NCBI RefSeq assembly: GCF_910592395.1
Contig: NC_088321.1
Span: 5,516,001 to 5,580,000 of the forward strand
Reading direction: 5' to 3'
Length of the DNA stretch: 64,000 bases
Source of the DNA: Lineus longissimus
Lineage: Eukaryota > Nemertea > Pilidiophora > Heteronemertea > Lineidae
Shown: positions 44,260 to 54,839 of the stretch, piece after piece
How positions within the stretch are numbered: position 1 is the first letter of the stretch
How the letters are laid out: each line of letters starts with the position of its first letter
Translations under genes and position numbers: made by a program
Notes under the pieces: model-generated
What the model was told of the DNA's origin: nothing
The model's input: the letters and a program-made list of their open reading frames with translations, nothing else
Database searches by the model: none

Positions 44260-44554
44260 TACTGGTTCCAGGGCGAAGTCTCTTTTGTAATAAAAAATAT
44301 TCGGGTAATATTTGTGAGTTCCCGTTATATTTTAATGCCATGCTGGTAGCTGGTAAACTGTTTGTACTGATCTTGGTTGGGAACTATGGACTTTTCATGA
44401 TTGAAAGTCATAATGTGCCATGTGAGACTTCTCTGGTGACCTCGTAGATTGTCCATCTTTGTGAAGGTGGCAGCACCTGTCGGACCATGTGTTATGGGAA
44501 TTGTTTATTCAATGACAAAGTGAACTTATTTTTGTATTATATTTTATTTTGCAG

Positions 44555-44884
44555 AAACAAAGTTTTGGAACTAACATCCAGTCGTTCTCGTTAGTAATTC
44601 CTTCGATTCGTCACAATGAGGGCACTGCACACAGCACAGCCAAAGAAAAGAAGCAGATACGGTCAAGAAAAAGTTTCTCAGCTTGAGAACTGGAATGCTA
44701 TTCGTGATGGAATGTTCACTAGTTTCCAAGAGTCGCTTGTTCCTGGTATGAACTGTGGAGCGTGCAGTGTTCGATTGTTATCCGTGTATCGATAAGATGA
44801 CTGTTATGTTGGCTTCTTTCTTTGCGCAGCTGTGTTGAAGAAGTGCATAAACACACATTGTTTCACCAACCATACAAATGGCAG
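44555..44884 (+). pseudogene. KDZ locus: basic/W-block and CxC zinc cluster
   Basis: It is preceded by TTTTGCAG. RSRYGQEKVSQLENWNAIRD matches the usual KDZ block before the zinc cluster. Next come NCGACSV, then in a shifted frame CYPCIDKMTVM, then in another frame CVEEVHKHTLFHQPYKW, which is the C-x-x-C ... C ... VH ... FH pattern of the KDZ-associated CxC cluster. The frame changes lie near 44773 and 44832. Alternatively 44741-44829 is an intron (CTTTCTTTGCGCAG acceptor), but that would remove most of the cysteines. Donor CAG/GTCAGT at 44885. Confidence 0.7.
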
Positions 44885-45448
44885 GTCAGTATCTAATACT
44901 GTGTTTTATGACATAATGCAACTTTTTTGTTGCATGTCAGATAACTACATGTATTTGTATCGTACATTTCAGTTTCAGTAGTTATGTTTCGGGACACAAA
45001 AACAATTTAATCAATTCCTTCAGAAATGTATTGTTGTTATGCCAAATCTCAATGCTTCAGTTTTGCTGAAATAGCTATATGGTTGTTACAGTATTATTTT
45101 CAAGTTGAGGGCAAAACTGGTGGATCAATAATGCATGTAGGATGTAAATACAATGTATTTAGAAGAGAATAGTTTTTGCAGTGAAAGAAAAACCCCAACT
45201 GGTGATCAAATATTCTTTAGTTGGATTTCATGATGGCCTTACAAAGGAGACGATAATAAACCCAAAAAGTTTTCAGATAAAAAGGGAGGCCATTAAGGCA
45301 TACAATTTCCATCCCCAGGACAGCAAGTTGTGGAGCGTATAGTGAAAGCCCTGGACGATGATTAGTCCATTCATTTATGAATCAATTTGGGTATGCACAG
45401 ATTTGCTTGGTTGATATCACCCTCTAATCTGAATCATTTTCTATGCAG

Positions 45449-45557
45449 GCTCGAACTTGGAATTCATTTGTACCCAGGGGCAGTTGTGAAAAAGTTGTCC
45501 GGAGACATAACCATTCCTGCTCTACATCATTTATATGGCCTGTTGTTGATCATAAAG
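45449..45557 (+). CDS. KDZ locus exon: VVDHKG block
   Basis: It lies between TTCTATGCAG and AAAG/GTTTGC. In phase with the CxC exon it reads ARTWNSFVPRG to PVVDHKG, the segment after the zinc cluster in KDZ proteins. The following intron carries the full-length AGCTCACC repeat. Confidence 0.7.
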
Positions 45558-45635
45558 GTTTGCATTGAAAATTTCTCTTATTTTGCATACAATCTTAAAC
45601 ACTTGTTGTACCTTAGCACTTTTATTCCCATTTTT

Positions 45636-45686
45636 AGCTCACCTCTTAGCAGAGGTGAGCTTATCCCATACCGTGGCGTCCGTCGT

Positions 45687-45730
<44 letters not shown>

Positions 45731-46766
45731 CGTCGTCCGTTAGCAGGGCACGTTTCGTAACTGTTAGAGCTATTGAGTTGAAACTTGGTACACATACATG
45801 TACCCTTATGTAATGACACCTGGGAGACTAAGTTTCGGTCCGATTCGTTTCATGGTTTGGCCACCAGGGGGCCAAACGTTAAAAGTGAAAATATGCAATA
45901 TCTCCCTTAATGGTAGTCGGGAAATTTTGAAAAAAATATGGTAGGTACTTCTAGCAAAGGTGCATCATATATCCTCCGGGTTTTTGATTTGACCTCCTTT
46001 TCAAGGTCACAGAGGTCAAATGGTGTAAATTGGCCGTTAGGATGTAACGATGGCACGTTTCTAAACTGCAATGACTATTGATACCAAATTTGGTACACAT
46101 TTACCCCTTAGTCAGGTGATCTCAGGGACCGAAGTTTGGTCCAATATGATTCACCACTTGACCACCAGGGGGCAAAATCCAAAAACCTTAAAAATGTGAT
46201 TATTCCTTAACTTCTTGCCCGATTGCCACCAATTTGATATCATGGGTACATCTAACCACCATACAGTATATGTCACACAGGTTTTTAATTTGACCTTCTT
46301 GTCAAGGTCACAGAGGTCAAATGGCGTAAATTCGCCGTCGGGCCGTAACTATGGCACGTTTCTTAACTGCAATGACTATTGATCACAAATTAAGTACACA
46401 TGTACCCCTTGGTCAGGTGATCTCAGGTACCGAAGTTTGGTGCGATCTGATTTGCCGTTTGGCCTCCAGGGAGGGGGCCAAATCCTAAATTCTTCAAAAT
46501 GCCATTATTCCTAGTAATGACTTGCCCGATTGGCACCAATTTTATATCATAGGTACATCTAATTCTAACAACCATTCAATGTGTCACCCGGGTCTTCTTT
46601 GATTTGACCTACTTTTCAAGGTCACAGAGGTCGAATGTACTGTAAATTGGCCATTTTGGGGAAATTGTAATTGCTTGGACCTACATCAAACCTAACACTA
46701 CATGACACAAGACCATGCTCTTTATCCATCTTTCCTCCACATGAGGTGAGCACAATGGCCCTGGCC
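45636..46766 (+). repeat. Full-length AGCTCACC/TCCGTCGTC interspersed repeat
   Basis: It starts with the palindrome AGCTCACCTCT-TAGC-AGAGGTGAGCT (45636-45661), then TTATCCCATACCG and a (GTC)n microsatellite (45680-45735). Three diverged tandem units follow, marked by GGCACGTTTC(G/T)(T/A)AACTG at about 45747, 46051 and 46352, a spacing near 303 bp. Each unit repeats ACTTGGTACACAT..ACCCCTT, the CACCAGGGGG(C)CAAA motif and TCAAGGTCACAGAGGTCAAATGG. It closes with GAGGTGAGCACAATGGCCCTGG, echoing the start. It lies in an intron of the KDZ locus; reversed, clipped relatives occur at 3.2 and 4.3 kb. Confidence 0.85.
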
Positions 46767-46922
46767 ATTTCATTTAAGAAACCAACTTCTTTCATTGTTT
46801 TCATTAATGCCTAATGCTGTTTGTAGTAACAAGCCTGTGAAGAGAACCAAAAAAGCCTAATGACTGCTTTTAGTTTTTAATTCATTCTTCCATTCATCTC
46901 GACTTATCTCATTTTGTTTCAG

Positions 46923-47149
46923 GACGATATCATCGATTGAATTTCCAGTTTTGCCTCGGTGAACCAGAGTCTGTTACCCTGATACGTCATCACCTGTGGC
47001 CTTCGTCTCCAAAGAAACCACACATGTGTTTTCATTTCCACTTCATGGATTTGCTGCGGGTAATATATCTTCAAGGAACAATTCCTGTCATGGACCTCTG
47101 TGAAGCATTCAAGCACTTCTACAGTCCTTATGTTCATTTTGAAGACCCG
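46923..47149 (+). CDS. KDZ locus exon: LWP block
   Basis: It lies between TTTGTTTCAG and CCG/GTAAGT and joins the previous exon in phase (HKG-RYHRLNF). EPESVTLIRHHLWPSSPKKP is the signature N-terminal KDZ motif, followed by a helical FMDLLRVIYLQ and DLCEAFKHFYSP region. It is open throughout. Confidence 0.82.
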
Positions 47150-47597
47150 GTAAGTGGGTTGTATGTCTTTGTCATGAATTTTTTAAAGGAAAGATTGGTT
47201 ACACTGAGACTCTAAGACTATGGCCAGGGAATTGATAAAAACTAAGCGGACCCACACTGACAGAAACCAATGTATCGCATTGACATTGTTTACTTCGAAT
47301 ACATGTATTGTATAGTATCTCAATGTCTCACTGACTCAGAAACGTTGTTGTGCGACCACCCCTAGTTGTTATCTACAGTGTTTATTGTTTGTCCCTCCAA
47401 TAAGATTTAATAAAATTGAAATCGCTGCTGTGAAATTTACTATTTTTGCCTGATTGAATTTTGGAGGCTTGGAGCCAAAAGTAATCTTTTAATTTTAATA
47501 AAACGAATCTTTTGTATCCCCCTTTATGGCTTTAAACCAGACTTGGGCGGATGCATATCCAGTGCTGATCTTTATTCAAATTTCTCTAAATTCACAG

Positions 47598-47732
47598 GCA
47601 ATCCAGAATATCTACAGAGTCCTGATAAATGAAAGCTTCGAGGAATACAGGGCTTTCATATACCAGTGTGACTATCTCCGTGATGTCTGCCCTGATTTTG
47701 GTGATGGAACAGTATGTCCTGCTTGTCCAATG
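47598..47732 (+). CDS. KDZ locus exon: CPACP block
   Basis: Phase-0 exon between ATTCACAG and ATG/GTAAGA. It encodes AIQNIYRVLINESFEEYRAF and ends VCPACPM, the Cys-Pro motif preceding the first catalytic Asp in this family. Confidence 0.8.
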
Positions 47733-48158
47733 GTAAGACTATCTGATAATCATTATTATTTGATGTCCATTGTGTATATGCACTGTTACTGCTACTGTGG
47801 AGTTGAGGTTGACTCTTCAGCCAACAACGTGGTAATGATTCCAATGGTGGTCCTTTAAAGACTCCATAATGGGGGCATGTTTATTGGTCAAAGATTGAAT
47901 ATGTTCTGGTGGCCCACCTGAACAAAATTGGCTGCAGACAAAAGATATTCAACAGAAATGACAAGAACTTGACCTGTCCTGGAGTGTCACTATGGGCCTT
48001 TGCTGACCTTTGCTGATGGGAATTTAGGGTAACAACTTGTTTCTAAGTGTAGGATTGTGATTGCAAGAAGTGTTTATAAAAAATATTGTGTCTGTTTGAC
48101 TAAATCATTTTAGTGTCCAATTTTGATAAAGTATGTTTTTGTTTTTTTTTTACTGCAG

Positions 48159-48332
48159 GAAGATGATTATCCAGTGATAATTTCAATGGATGGTAACTTT
48201 GGGCTTGTGCGGAAAAAGTCGTCTGGTGTCAGTTTTTCCGAGCCGAAGCATGCGGGTCACTTCTTTTCTAATCAGAGTGAGGTTGATGAGTTTGTTCAAA
48301 AACATAACGGAAGCATGAAGAAAGCTGGCGAC
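48159..48332 (+). CDS. KDZ locus exon: first catalytic Asp
   Basis: Phase-0 exon between TACTGCAG and GAC/GTAAGA. ISMDGNFGLVRKKSSG carries the first DDE Asp (MDGNF), followed by EPKHAGHFF and DEFVQKHNG, all standard KDZ sequence. Confidence 0.85.
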
Positions 48333-48610
48333 GTAAGATCGTGTTAATCAACCTATTAATTGTCAGCATCATTTTGAATGCCTTAGAAACTTATTCTCAA
48401 TGTATTTGTTCGCACAATGCGCTTTCAAATAAATTACTGGCACTTAATGTTCTGATTTTATCCATTTTCATGATTCCACTTGTTAAATAGATTATGAAGT
48501 TTGCAGTTTTTTTATGTGCCACATTTATTTTCATTGTGGTTTAAAATTGGCATTTATTGAATGATAACCATTGTTTTCCATTGTACTGTTATTGCATTTT
48601 TAATCTTCAG

Positions 48611-48748
48611 GCTTGCAGCAATTTCAAGGGTGGAAATACTTTGAGGACAAATAGTCGATACGAAAAATTGGATGAGACAGCAGTTTTTGGTTCGGCATGT
48701 CGTCATGTAAGTGCCCGTCATTATGTTTAGCCTAAAACATGGAGAGAG
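48611..48748 (+). pseudogene. KDZ locus exon: DETAVFGSACRH and LKHGER blocks, frameshifted
   Basis: After TAATCTTCAG the frame reads SNFKGGNTLRTNSRYEKLDE, then TAVFGSACRH, up to CAT/GTAAGT at 48708. About 40 bases on, another frame reads FSLKHGER before a GT. In relatives the two blocks are contiguous, so the exon probably ran to 48748 and has a one-base insertion near 48728. Alternatively the donor at 48709 is now used and LKHGER is lost. Confidence 0.75.
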
Positions 48749-49884
48749 GTAACGGTTTGATTTGCTGTTTTCCTCAGTCAATATGACTAAGATGTGTTGT
48801 ATCAAAGTGATATTTCAAAAATATTGTCATACATGTGACTGTTCGGAAATGTTTTGCATTGTGATTTTCAAGTACGGTTTAGCTGAAAGAGTGTTTGATG
48901 TGCAACTATTTTCCCTTTATCCAATTGGCGCATAACCGTAGTGTCACGTATAAATGATCATCCTGCCTTGGAGGAGGAATACTCCCTGGAGAAAATCACC
49001 TCCAAGTGCGTGCAGAGCAAACACTGAAGAAGAAGATATTTTGACACCAATCCCTATTGACTGTTCAACCTTTAACCTTTAATAACCCAATCACTAAAAC
49101 TGAAAAGTTGCTGCCTGCTGCACACGCTGTGGGTTTGTTTTGTTGCAGATAGTTGCTGTAAGAATTTCAGTAAATATTCAGTTGCAGATCGTGCCCCAGG
49201 CATAGGCCTTATTATCATATTCATCATGATCTAACTAGTTTGGCTGGCATCTATTCCAGTAATCAGTTGCTGCCTTTTTCTGTATGGTGCTTTGATAAAG
49301 CTTTATGAAGATACATCTAGTCGCAGATGAAAAACCCATTCTTCAATACAATATTTGGATAAGAATTAGCTTCTTGATTTTTAAGGTTTGCATGCAAATT
49401 ATAACAACTCTTTAACTTGGAATCAAAAGTTGTTCCCATCACAGGCTAGAGATGGTTGTATCAGCTTGCATTCATGTTAGTTTGACAATTTCCTACCCTA
49501 AAAATAATTATTGTCCTTTTCATGTTCAGGTTCTGGTAGTCTTTTAGATAGGTTGTAGCTGGCAATTCCAATATTTCACTGCTATGGTCACAAGTTACCT
49601 TGTAAGGTAGGTTGTTTCACAAAGTATATTTTTTGGGAAAGTGACCATCCTTGGTCACTCAGTATATGGAAAATCATCCTGGTTGGTTGCGTAATATTTC
49701 GCATGTATCATAACAAACACACGCTCCACTGTATTTGCATTTGGTTTTGGAAGGAGTAAGTCAAGTGACATCACCCTAGCTGTGTTGTTTCAGAGTTCAT
49801 TATTCTTTTACATGTGCAGACTGATTACTGAATGGGCTTTGGATCAACACCTTCCACTGACACTGCTCTTTGATTTCTTTATAG

Positions 49885-50063
49885 GTTAAGTACAGTCCTC
49901 GGCGAGTTGTTGGTGTTGGGTTAACAGACGGTGAGACACTGGAATGTCTGGTCCTTTTTGCGGAGTTTCTCAAAGATAACGAAAGAAATGACCCCCAGTC
50001 ACAGGATAGATGTTCTTACTGATGCTATGATCTATTACACAAACAAGAAGTTCGCAAAGATCG
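49885..50063 (+). pseudogene. KDZ locus exon: KYSPRR / LTDGE block, frameshifted
   Basis: After TTTCTTTATAG it reads VKYSPRRVVGVGLTDGETLE, then needs a shift near 49945 to continue WSFLRSFSKITKEMTPSHRI and LTDAMIYYTNKK. This is the acidic catalytic region. In the unshifted frame a stop follows at about 50020. Donor ATCG/GTATGT. Confidence 0.82.
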
Positions 50064-50444
50064 GTATGTTTTAAACAGTTGCACAGAGTGGTATTCAGGT
50101 GGCGTTGATGGCATTTAGCCTCAATCAGAATGGGAACTTTTAGGCTGTTTTGTGGTCAGGCCATATCTAATTGGATGCATAACTGTTGACCTTAAGCTTA
50201 GCTGATAGTATAAACTTCTTCTTGGCACTGACAAGACAAAGTAATGTGCTTATCCTTCTTCATGTAGCAGTATTCAATCACTTTTCAATTGCACTGCTGA
50301 GTACTTGATTCCTCAAAATGAAAATTTGTGGTGTTCTTTGTATCCTTCTGAATACCCAAAAATATCTGTGATCAGGTACTATTATACAAGCATGTTATTG
50401 AAATTCAAAGTGTGTGCTTGGATTATATCTGTTATGATTTCAAG

Positions 50445-52668
50445 GTCCGTATCTGGCGTCAAAGCTGACGAAAGCCGAGGATGTAATGTCAACAACAAAA
50501 CAGGAATTGAAGGCTCTCCTTGAAGGTATGTGCATTTCTCTCTTATTCCAGCAGCTGCAACACACTAAACACCATTGGCAGCATATTACAAGCCTGACTC
50601 CTTAGATCAGTTCTCAGCAGTCAGTCATCTGGGGATAATTCAAGCTTGGCATCAGTGAAACATGTCAAAGTTGATAAAGAGGGTCAAAGCATCTTTTCTC
50701 ATCCCTGGCAGTTCAATCATTCATGGCTGTTCAAGTTTAGACTTTGTGTTGTGTTTGTGGATCATTATGATCAACCAAAGATAACATTCAGTAAGGCCTT
50801 TTTCCTGGGCTTACGTCTGAAGCCTTGTTTTAGCCGATGCAGTGATATGCATGCTGATGCAAAATACATTTTATGAGGGTAACCGTGAGTATTTACCAAG
50901 TGCATGCCATTACACAATCCAGACACATTGAAGCACATTTTCACAAATAGTAACGGCATGTCTGTGCACTTATTTTGTTCCAATAACAGTGTATCCTTAT
51001 CTCTTTTAGTGTCAGAAAGTCAGGTAGAACTCTGGCTTGCAGAGTCACAGAATCCTGCTAGTTGTCAGCGACTGAGACGAGGTAAGACCCATTATTAATA
51101 TCATTATAGGCCCCAGATCCCGTCTGGGGACTATATTGATATCACTGGAATTCTCGAAACTGTTATTTTCTTCCACCAAATTAACACATTTATTGCGGTA
51201 GTCCAGCAAAACGGCTTAATAAACCAGAAATCAATCACCCTTACACCACCAAACCCAATTCCATCTATGGACTATCGCAAAAGTATTTTAAAAATCCTGA
51301 GTATTTCGATATTTTTGAAGCATTTTTTGCTGAGATATGATACCGTCTTCTCCCAACATGCCGAAGCCGCGATTCAATCTGACATGCGCTGTGACATGCG
51401 CTGAGGCGAGACGCTGATACATTAGCATAAGCTCCGCCCCGTCATAATGACGTCATTATTCTCAATCTCAGGAGTTGGTCGAGCGATGGGGCGATGGAGG
51501 TATTATAAAGAAACCCAATTCGATTCATGGACTATCGCATTTTCAAAACTCAGAATATTTCGATGCTTTAGATGCGTTTTTATGACTCCAGCTCCTCCCT
51601 CTGGGAGCTGGAGTCAGTATTGTTTTCGCTCAGGTGTCTCGTACAATCACGTGACCTCTCCAACACTCGAATGCACTCTTTTCGTCCACGTTTTAGGCCA
51701 ATCTTCGGCATGAACATGAAATCTAATAAGCGCAGTACTTAAATCAGATGTTTCTCTCGCCTTGAAAACATTCCTGGGTAAAATCCATTGAGATTAGCCG
51801 AGTTAATCTACTTTTTCCGTGCTTAAAATCTCTGCCGCTGAATTCTATAAATAGGAACTATTAACATCGCGGCAGTGTGGTTCCCATTGTGCGCCCTCCC
51901 ACTTCACACCACGTCAGGAAGTTTTACGGAGAGGGAGGGCGTGCGGGAAGAAGAATGGCCAAAATGACGTCACGTTTTCCTGGCAATGCCTCTTGCCAGA
52001 CCAGTCAAGCATTGGGAAAGCATCTTTAATTCAGACAACGTTAGAACTAGAAAAACGAATAATTTGCAAAAGTAAAAGCAGATTTCACCACTAACCAGTC
52101 AAATCGGAATACGACGGCGCAAAATGTTCTCGCTTTCCTCCTGCTTCCTCCTCGCTTTCCTCCTTTGACTACAGTCGAGTTTGTTACTCGGTTTCTACTC
52201 GGTTGACATGACGACTACCTGGGGACTATCAAATTTGCTACCAGCAAATTTCGGAATTCTAGTTATCATCATCATCATCATCATTATTATTAGGAAATAG
52301 CATCAGTGGGCCAGTAAAAAGTTAGGTGGAGTCCGGTGCATAAGTTTGGTTGCAATTTACCCTTTTGCCATAGTATGACATTTTGTCAATTATTTTGTAG
52401 CTCCAGTTGCTCACTGGTATCAACAAGGCCAAACACACCAAGGATGAGATATTTCAAAGTAAAAGGTCATCAGATTAAAAGTCAGTCCATTGGAAAACTG
52501 GCATCCACCGAGATGAACTACCAAGTGTGGTGGAAATTGGTTTCGTAATTCAAAACTTGCAAAACCGTAACCTCTGCAAATATACTTAAATTTCAGATCT
52601 GTCCAGCAAGGCCAGTATCTTACATTCTGTCAACAAACACAGTGTTGAGAGGGCTGCATCTCGAAATG
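50445..52668 (+). CDS. KDZ locus: three small C-terminal exons
   Basis: Exons 50445-50525 (YLASKLTKAEDVMSTTKQEL), 51010-51081 (VSESQVELWLAESQNPA) and 52597-52668 (SSKASILHSVNKHSVERAAS) each have good AG and GT sites, are all phase 1 at both ends and are open. The first continues the KDZ reading. The second fits a helical part of the C-terminus. The third is assigned only by phase and order. Confidence 0.55.
51082..52596. other. Intron content: internal duplication, hairpin, (ATC)n
   Basis: AACCCAATTC..ATGGACTATCGCA occurs at about 51245 and 51510 with similar sequence downstream. A 12-bp perfect hairpin (GACTCCAGCTCC / GGAGCTGGAGTC, 8-base loop) is at 51584-51615, and an (ATC)n microsatellite at 52265-52285. 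CTGGGGACTAT appears at 51125 and 52220 in direct orientation. Probably decayed insertions. Confidence 0.55.
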
Positions 52669-53003
52669 GTAAAGAAATAATTATGCCGGTACGTAGAAAC
52701 ATCCATTTAACCTTTTTGTTGGCTCACCAGTTGATGAGGCGATAAACTAGTGCATTGTCTGTTTTCTTTATCTTATATCATAAACAGTGGCAAGTTTGCA
52801 GTGAATCACTTCCCTTCTGAATGTTGTAATGAACCCAAAGACCAGATGATCTTTGACTGGAAATCTAATTTCAAATATGGCACTCTTGGTGTTATTTTAC
52901 ATTGTTAGCTTTTGACCCCATGTTGAATTCCTGGTCCTGAGTGATGAAAATTCAGCTGGTTCAATTTTGGCTTTCATTTCAATGTCCATTCTTCAATCTA
53001 TAG

Positions 53004-53661
53004 ATGAATTTATAGAATTGATCTCAAATCCTTCATCCCCTCACATTACAGATGGCCAGGCTATTGCAATTAAACTGCAGAAAAACATCAACAGAACCAA
53101 TCGGCATATTAAGAAGATGTTGGAAATCTTCAACACAAAGGACATGGATGAGAGTTTACCAGAGTCACTTGTTTACGAAGATGCGTTGAAGGGACATTAC
53201 TTAGGCAGGAAGAAGCACCAATTGTAGGTCCTAATGATAGTGTGCCATTCTACCTTAAAGAACAAGCTGTTGACTTGTTTTGCCACCACTCCCGAGTTTT
53301 TGAGGAATGGTGCTTGTTGTTGGAGAAGATGGTCAATGTTGACCGCGTCTTTCGGAAGCAACACCAAGTTTTGTTGGCCTGTGCAACATCGGATTATCTC
53401 TCACAGGGCCAGATGGCAATGGTAGTTGCTGAGGCAATTTCTAAAGAAGAACTTCACAATGAATTATATGAGGCATGCAAGGGCAATGTGGAATTGCCAT
53501 TTCCTGAGCAGACATTTATTGCATCTGTCATTAACAATCATCAAAGCATCACCACTAGTGAACTTGGCCTTCCTGAGGAAGAGGTCAGTGACTTCCTTGA
53601 AAGGGATCAGTGTTTGGAGGAAGAGCAGGAGCAGCATGGTGATGATGGGGACGGATCATGA
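53004..53661 (+). pseudogene. KDZ locus terminal exon, frameshifted
   Basis: After ATCTATAG, DEFIELISNP leads into QAIAIKLQKNINRTNRHIKK, a KDZ C-terminal helical block. In the first frame it stops at 53225. A shift near 53190 leads into a 140-codon frame with FYLKEQAVDLFCHH, ATSDYLSQGQMAMV and an acidic tail, ending TGA at 53659-53661. Confidence 0.65.
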
Positions 53662-54839
53662 GATTATAAGACGGATTAAGTGCAGTTCAGGAGAGTGATT
53701 ACTTGGATCTGATTGATTTGTAGCTACAATTTTTGAGGTCTTCATGTTTAAGGTAAAAAAAAATGTATATAAGGTAAAATGGGGTATTTGCAGCCCAGGT
53801 CTAATTGTAGCCCCTGGCAATGTTTTTTTATTCATATTCCGGTAACCGTGGAATTATTCAGCCAACACAAGCATGGATATGAAAGAGGTGACTCTTGAGT
53901 ATCACAACATAAATAGTTTTGGATTATGCGACATGTTATGTAAGAGCTTTGGCTATAAGAAGTAAACAAATCAGACACATGCACAAAAAAAGTTGGGATC
54001 GAACTTTTTACATGTCTGAATTTTCCACACTTACAGAGCATTGATATATTTGAAACTTGGTTCAGGTGATCAGTGTTGAGTGTAGAGAATGTTGTATGCG
54101 GCATTTATTGTCATTATTACAGGTAAATTTTCAGAGACACTTTTGACCAAGGTGTATTTGTAGCCCTTTGGTTCGGGGTATTTGTAGCCCCATACAAATA
54201 GCTCAATATATCCTGTCATAAATCATGAAAATGCTAGGTTTTTTTATTTTCATACCCGAATTATATTATTTGATCATAAATTTATCCAAATTGGATACAA
54301 TGTTAACCCTTCACGTATCAACAATGATACATTTGAGGTTCCATACTAGTTAATCTGAAATGTTTTTCGAAATAATGTTAATATTTTCAAAGTTGTCTCT
54401 AGTTAAAGCCACACCATTGACTAGATAGCAGCTCATTTCTCATGGTACTTGTACATTGTATTACGATTTAGTGGTGCCAGCTATAATTGGGGTTGATACA
54501 TGACTCATAACTGAAACTAAAGTTTTTAATGGCGCATGACAAGACCGTCAGCCAATTCAGAATGTCACAAGCTGTTGTCTGACACAAGGTGTAATGTACA
54601 ACAGAGGTGATAAATAGAACTTTTACCCCAGTTTAAAATCAGTCTGATTTGAGACGATTAAAAATTATTGGTAAATGATTGCATCGAAAAATCACTTGCA
54701 TGTTCAATAAATATTGTTTTATTCCAGCAAAATCTCGTCGTCAACCTAGATTTTTATAATATTGAAAGCTTAAATTAAAATGTATAAGTAAAAAGTATAA
54801 ATGGCAACTGCTTAATTGATTGATTCCTCCCTTTCCTAG
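53662..54839. other. Interval between KDZ locus and pseudokinase gene
   Basis: Holds three copies of GG(G/T)GTATTTG(C/T)AGCC (53781, 54151, 54175) and no recognisable exon. The 5' exon(s) of the pseudokinase gene, which must end in phase 1, are expected here or further upstream. Confidence 0.4.

Larger units (their letters stand above)
42635..53661 (+). pseudogene. Intron-containing KDZ transposase, decayed
   Basis: Eleven or more segments in order encode the parts of a Kyakuja-Dileera-Zisupton transposase: a basic N-terminus and W-N-x-I-R-D block, the CxC zinc cluster, the LWPSSPKKP block, ISMDGNFGLVRKKS (first catalytic Asp), the RYEKLDETAVFGSACRH block, LKHGER, KYSPRRVVGVGLTDGE (acidic catalytic region), and a helical C-terminus with a stop at 53661. 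Introns are GT-AG and phases agree: 0 through the middle, 1 for the last four. At least five single-base-type frameshifts (about 44773, 44832, 48728, 49945, 53190) break it. The stretch between LKHGER and KYSPRR, which should hold a YDIAC-like second Asp, was not found. It is therefore inactive unless the indels are assembly errors. KDZ elements are DDE-type DNA transposons best known from fungi and some animals. Confidence 0.85.

Noticed and set aside
45449-45557. Frame reading LELGIHLYPGAVVKKLSGD as coding
   Set aside because: The other frame (FVPRGSCEKVV..PVVDHKG) joins the neighbouring exons in phase and matches KDZ proteins better.
45387-45743. 118-codon ORF ending in poly-Ser
   Set aside because: The Ser run is the (GTC)n microsatellite of the interspersed repeat; the first part overlaps a KDZ exon read in the wrong frame.
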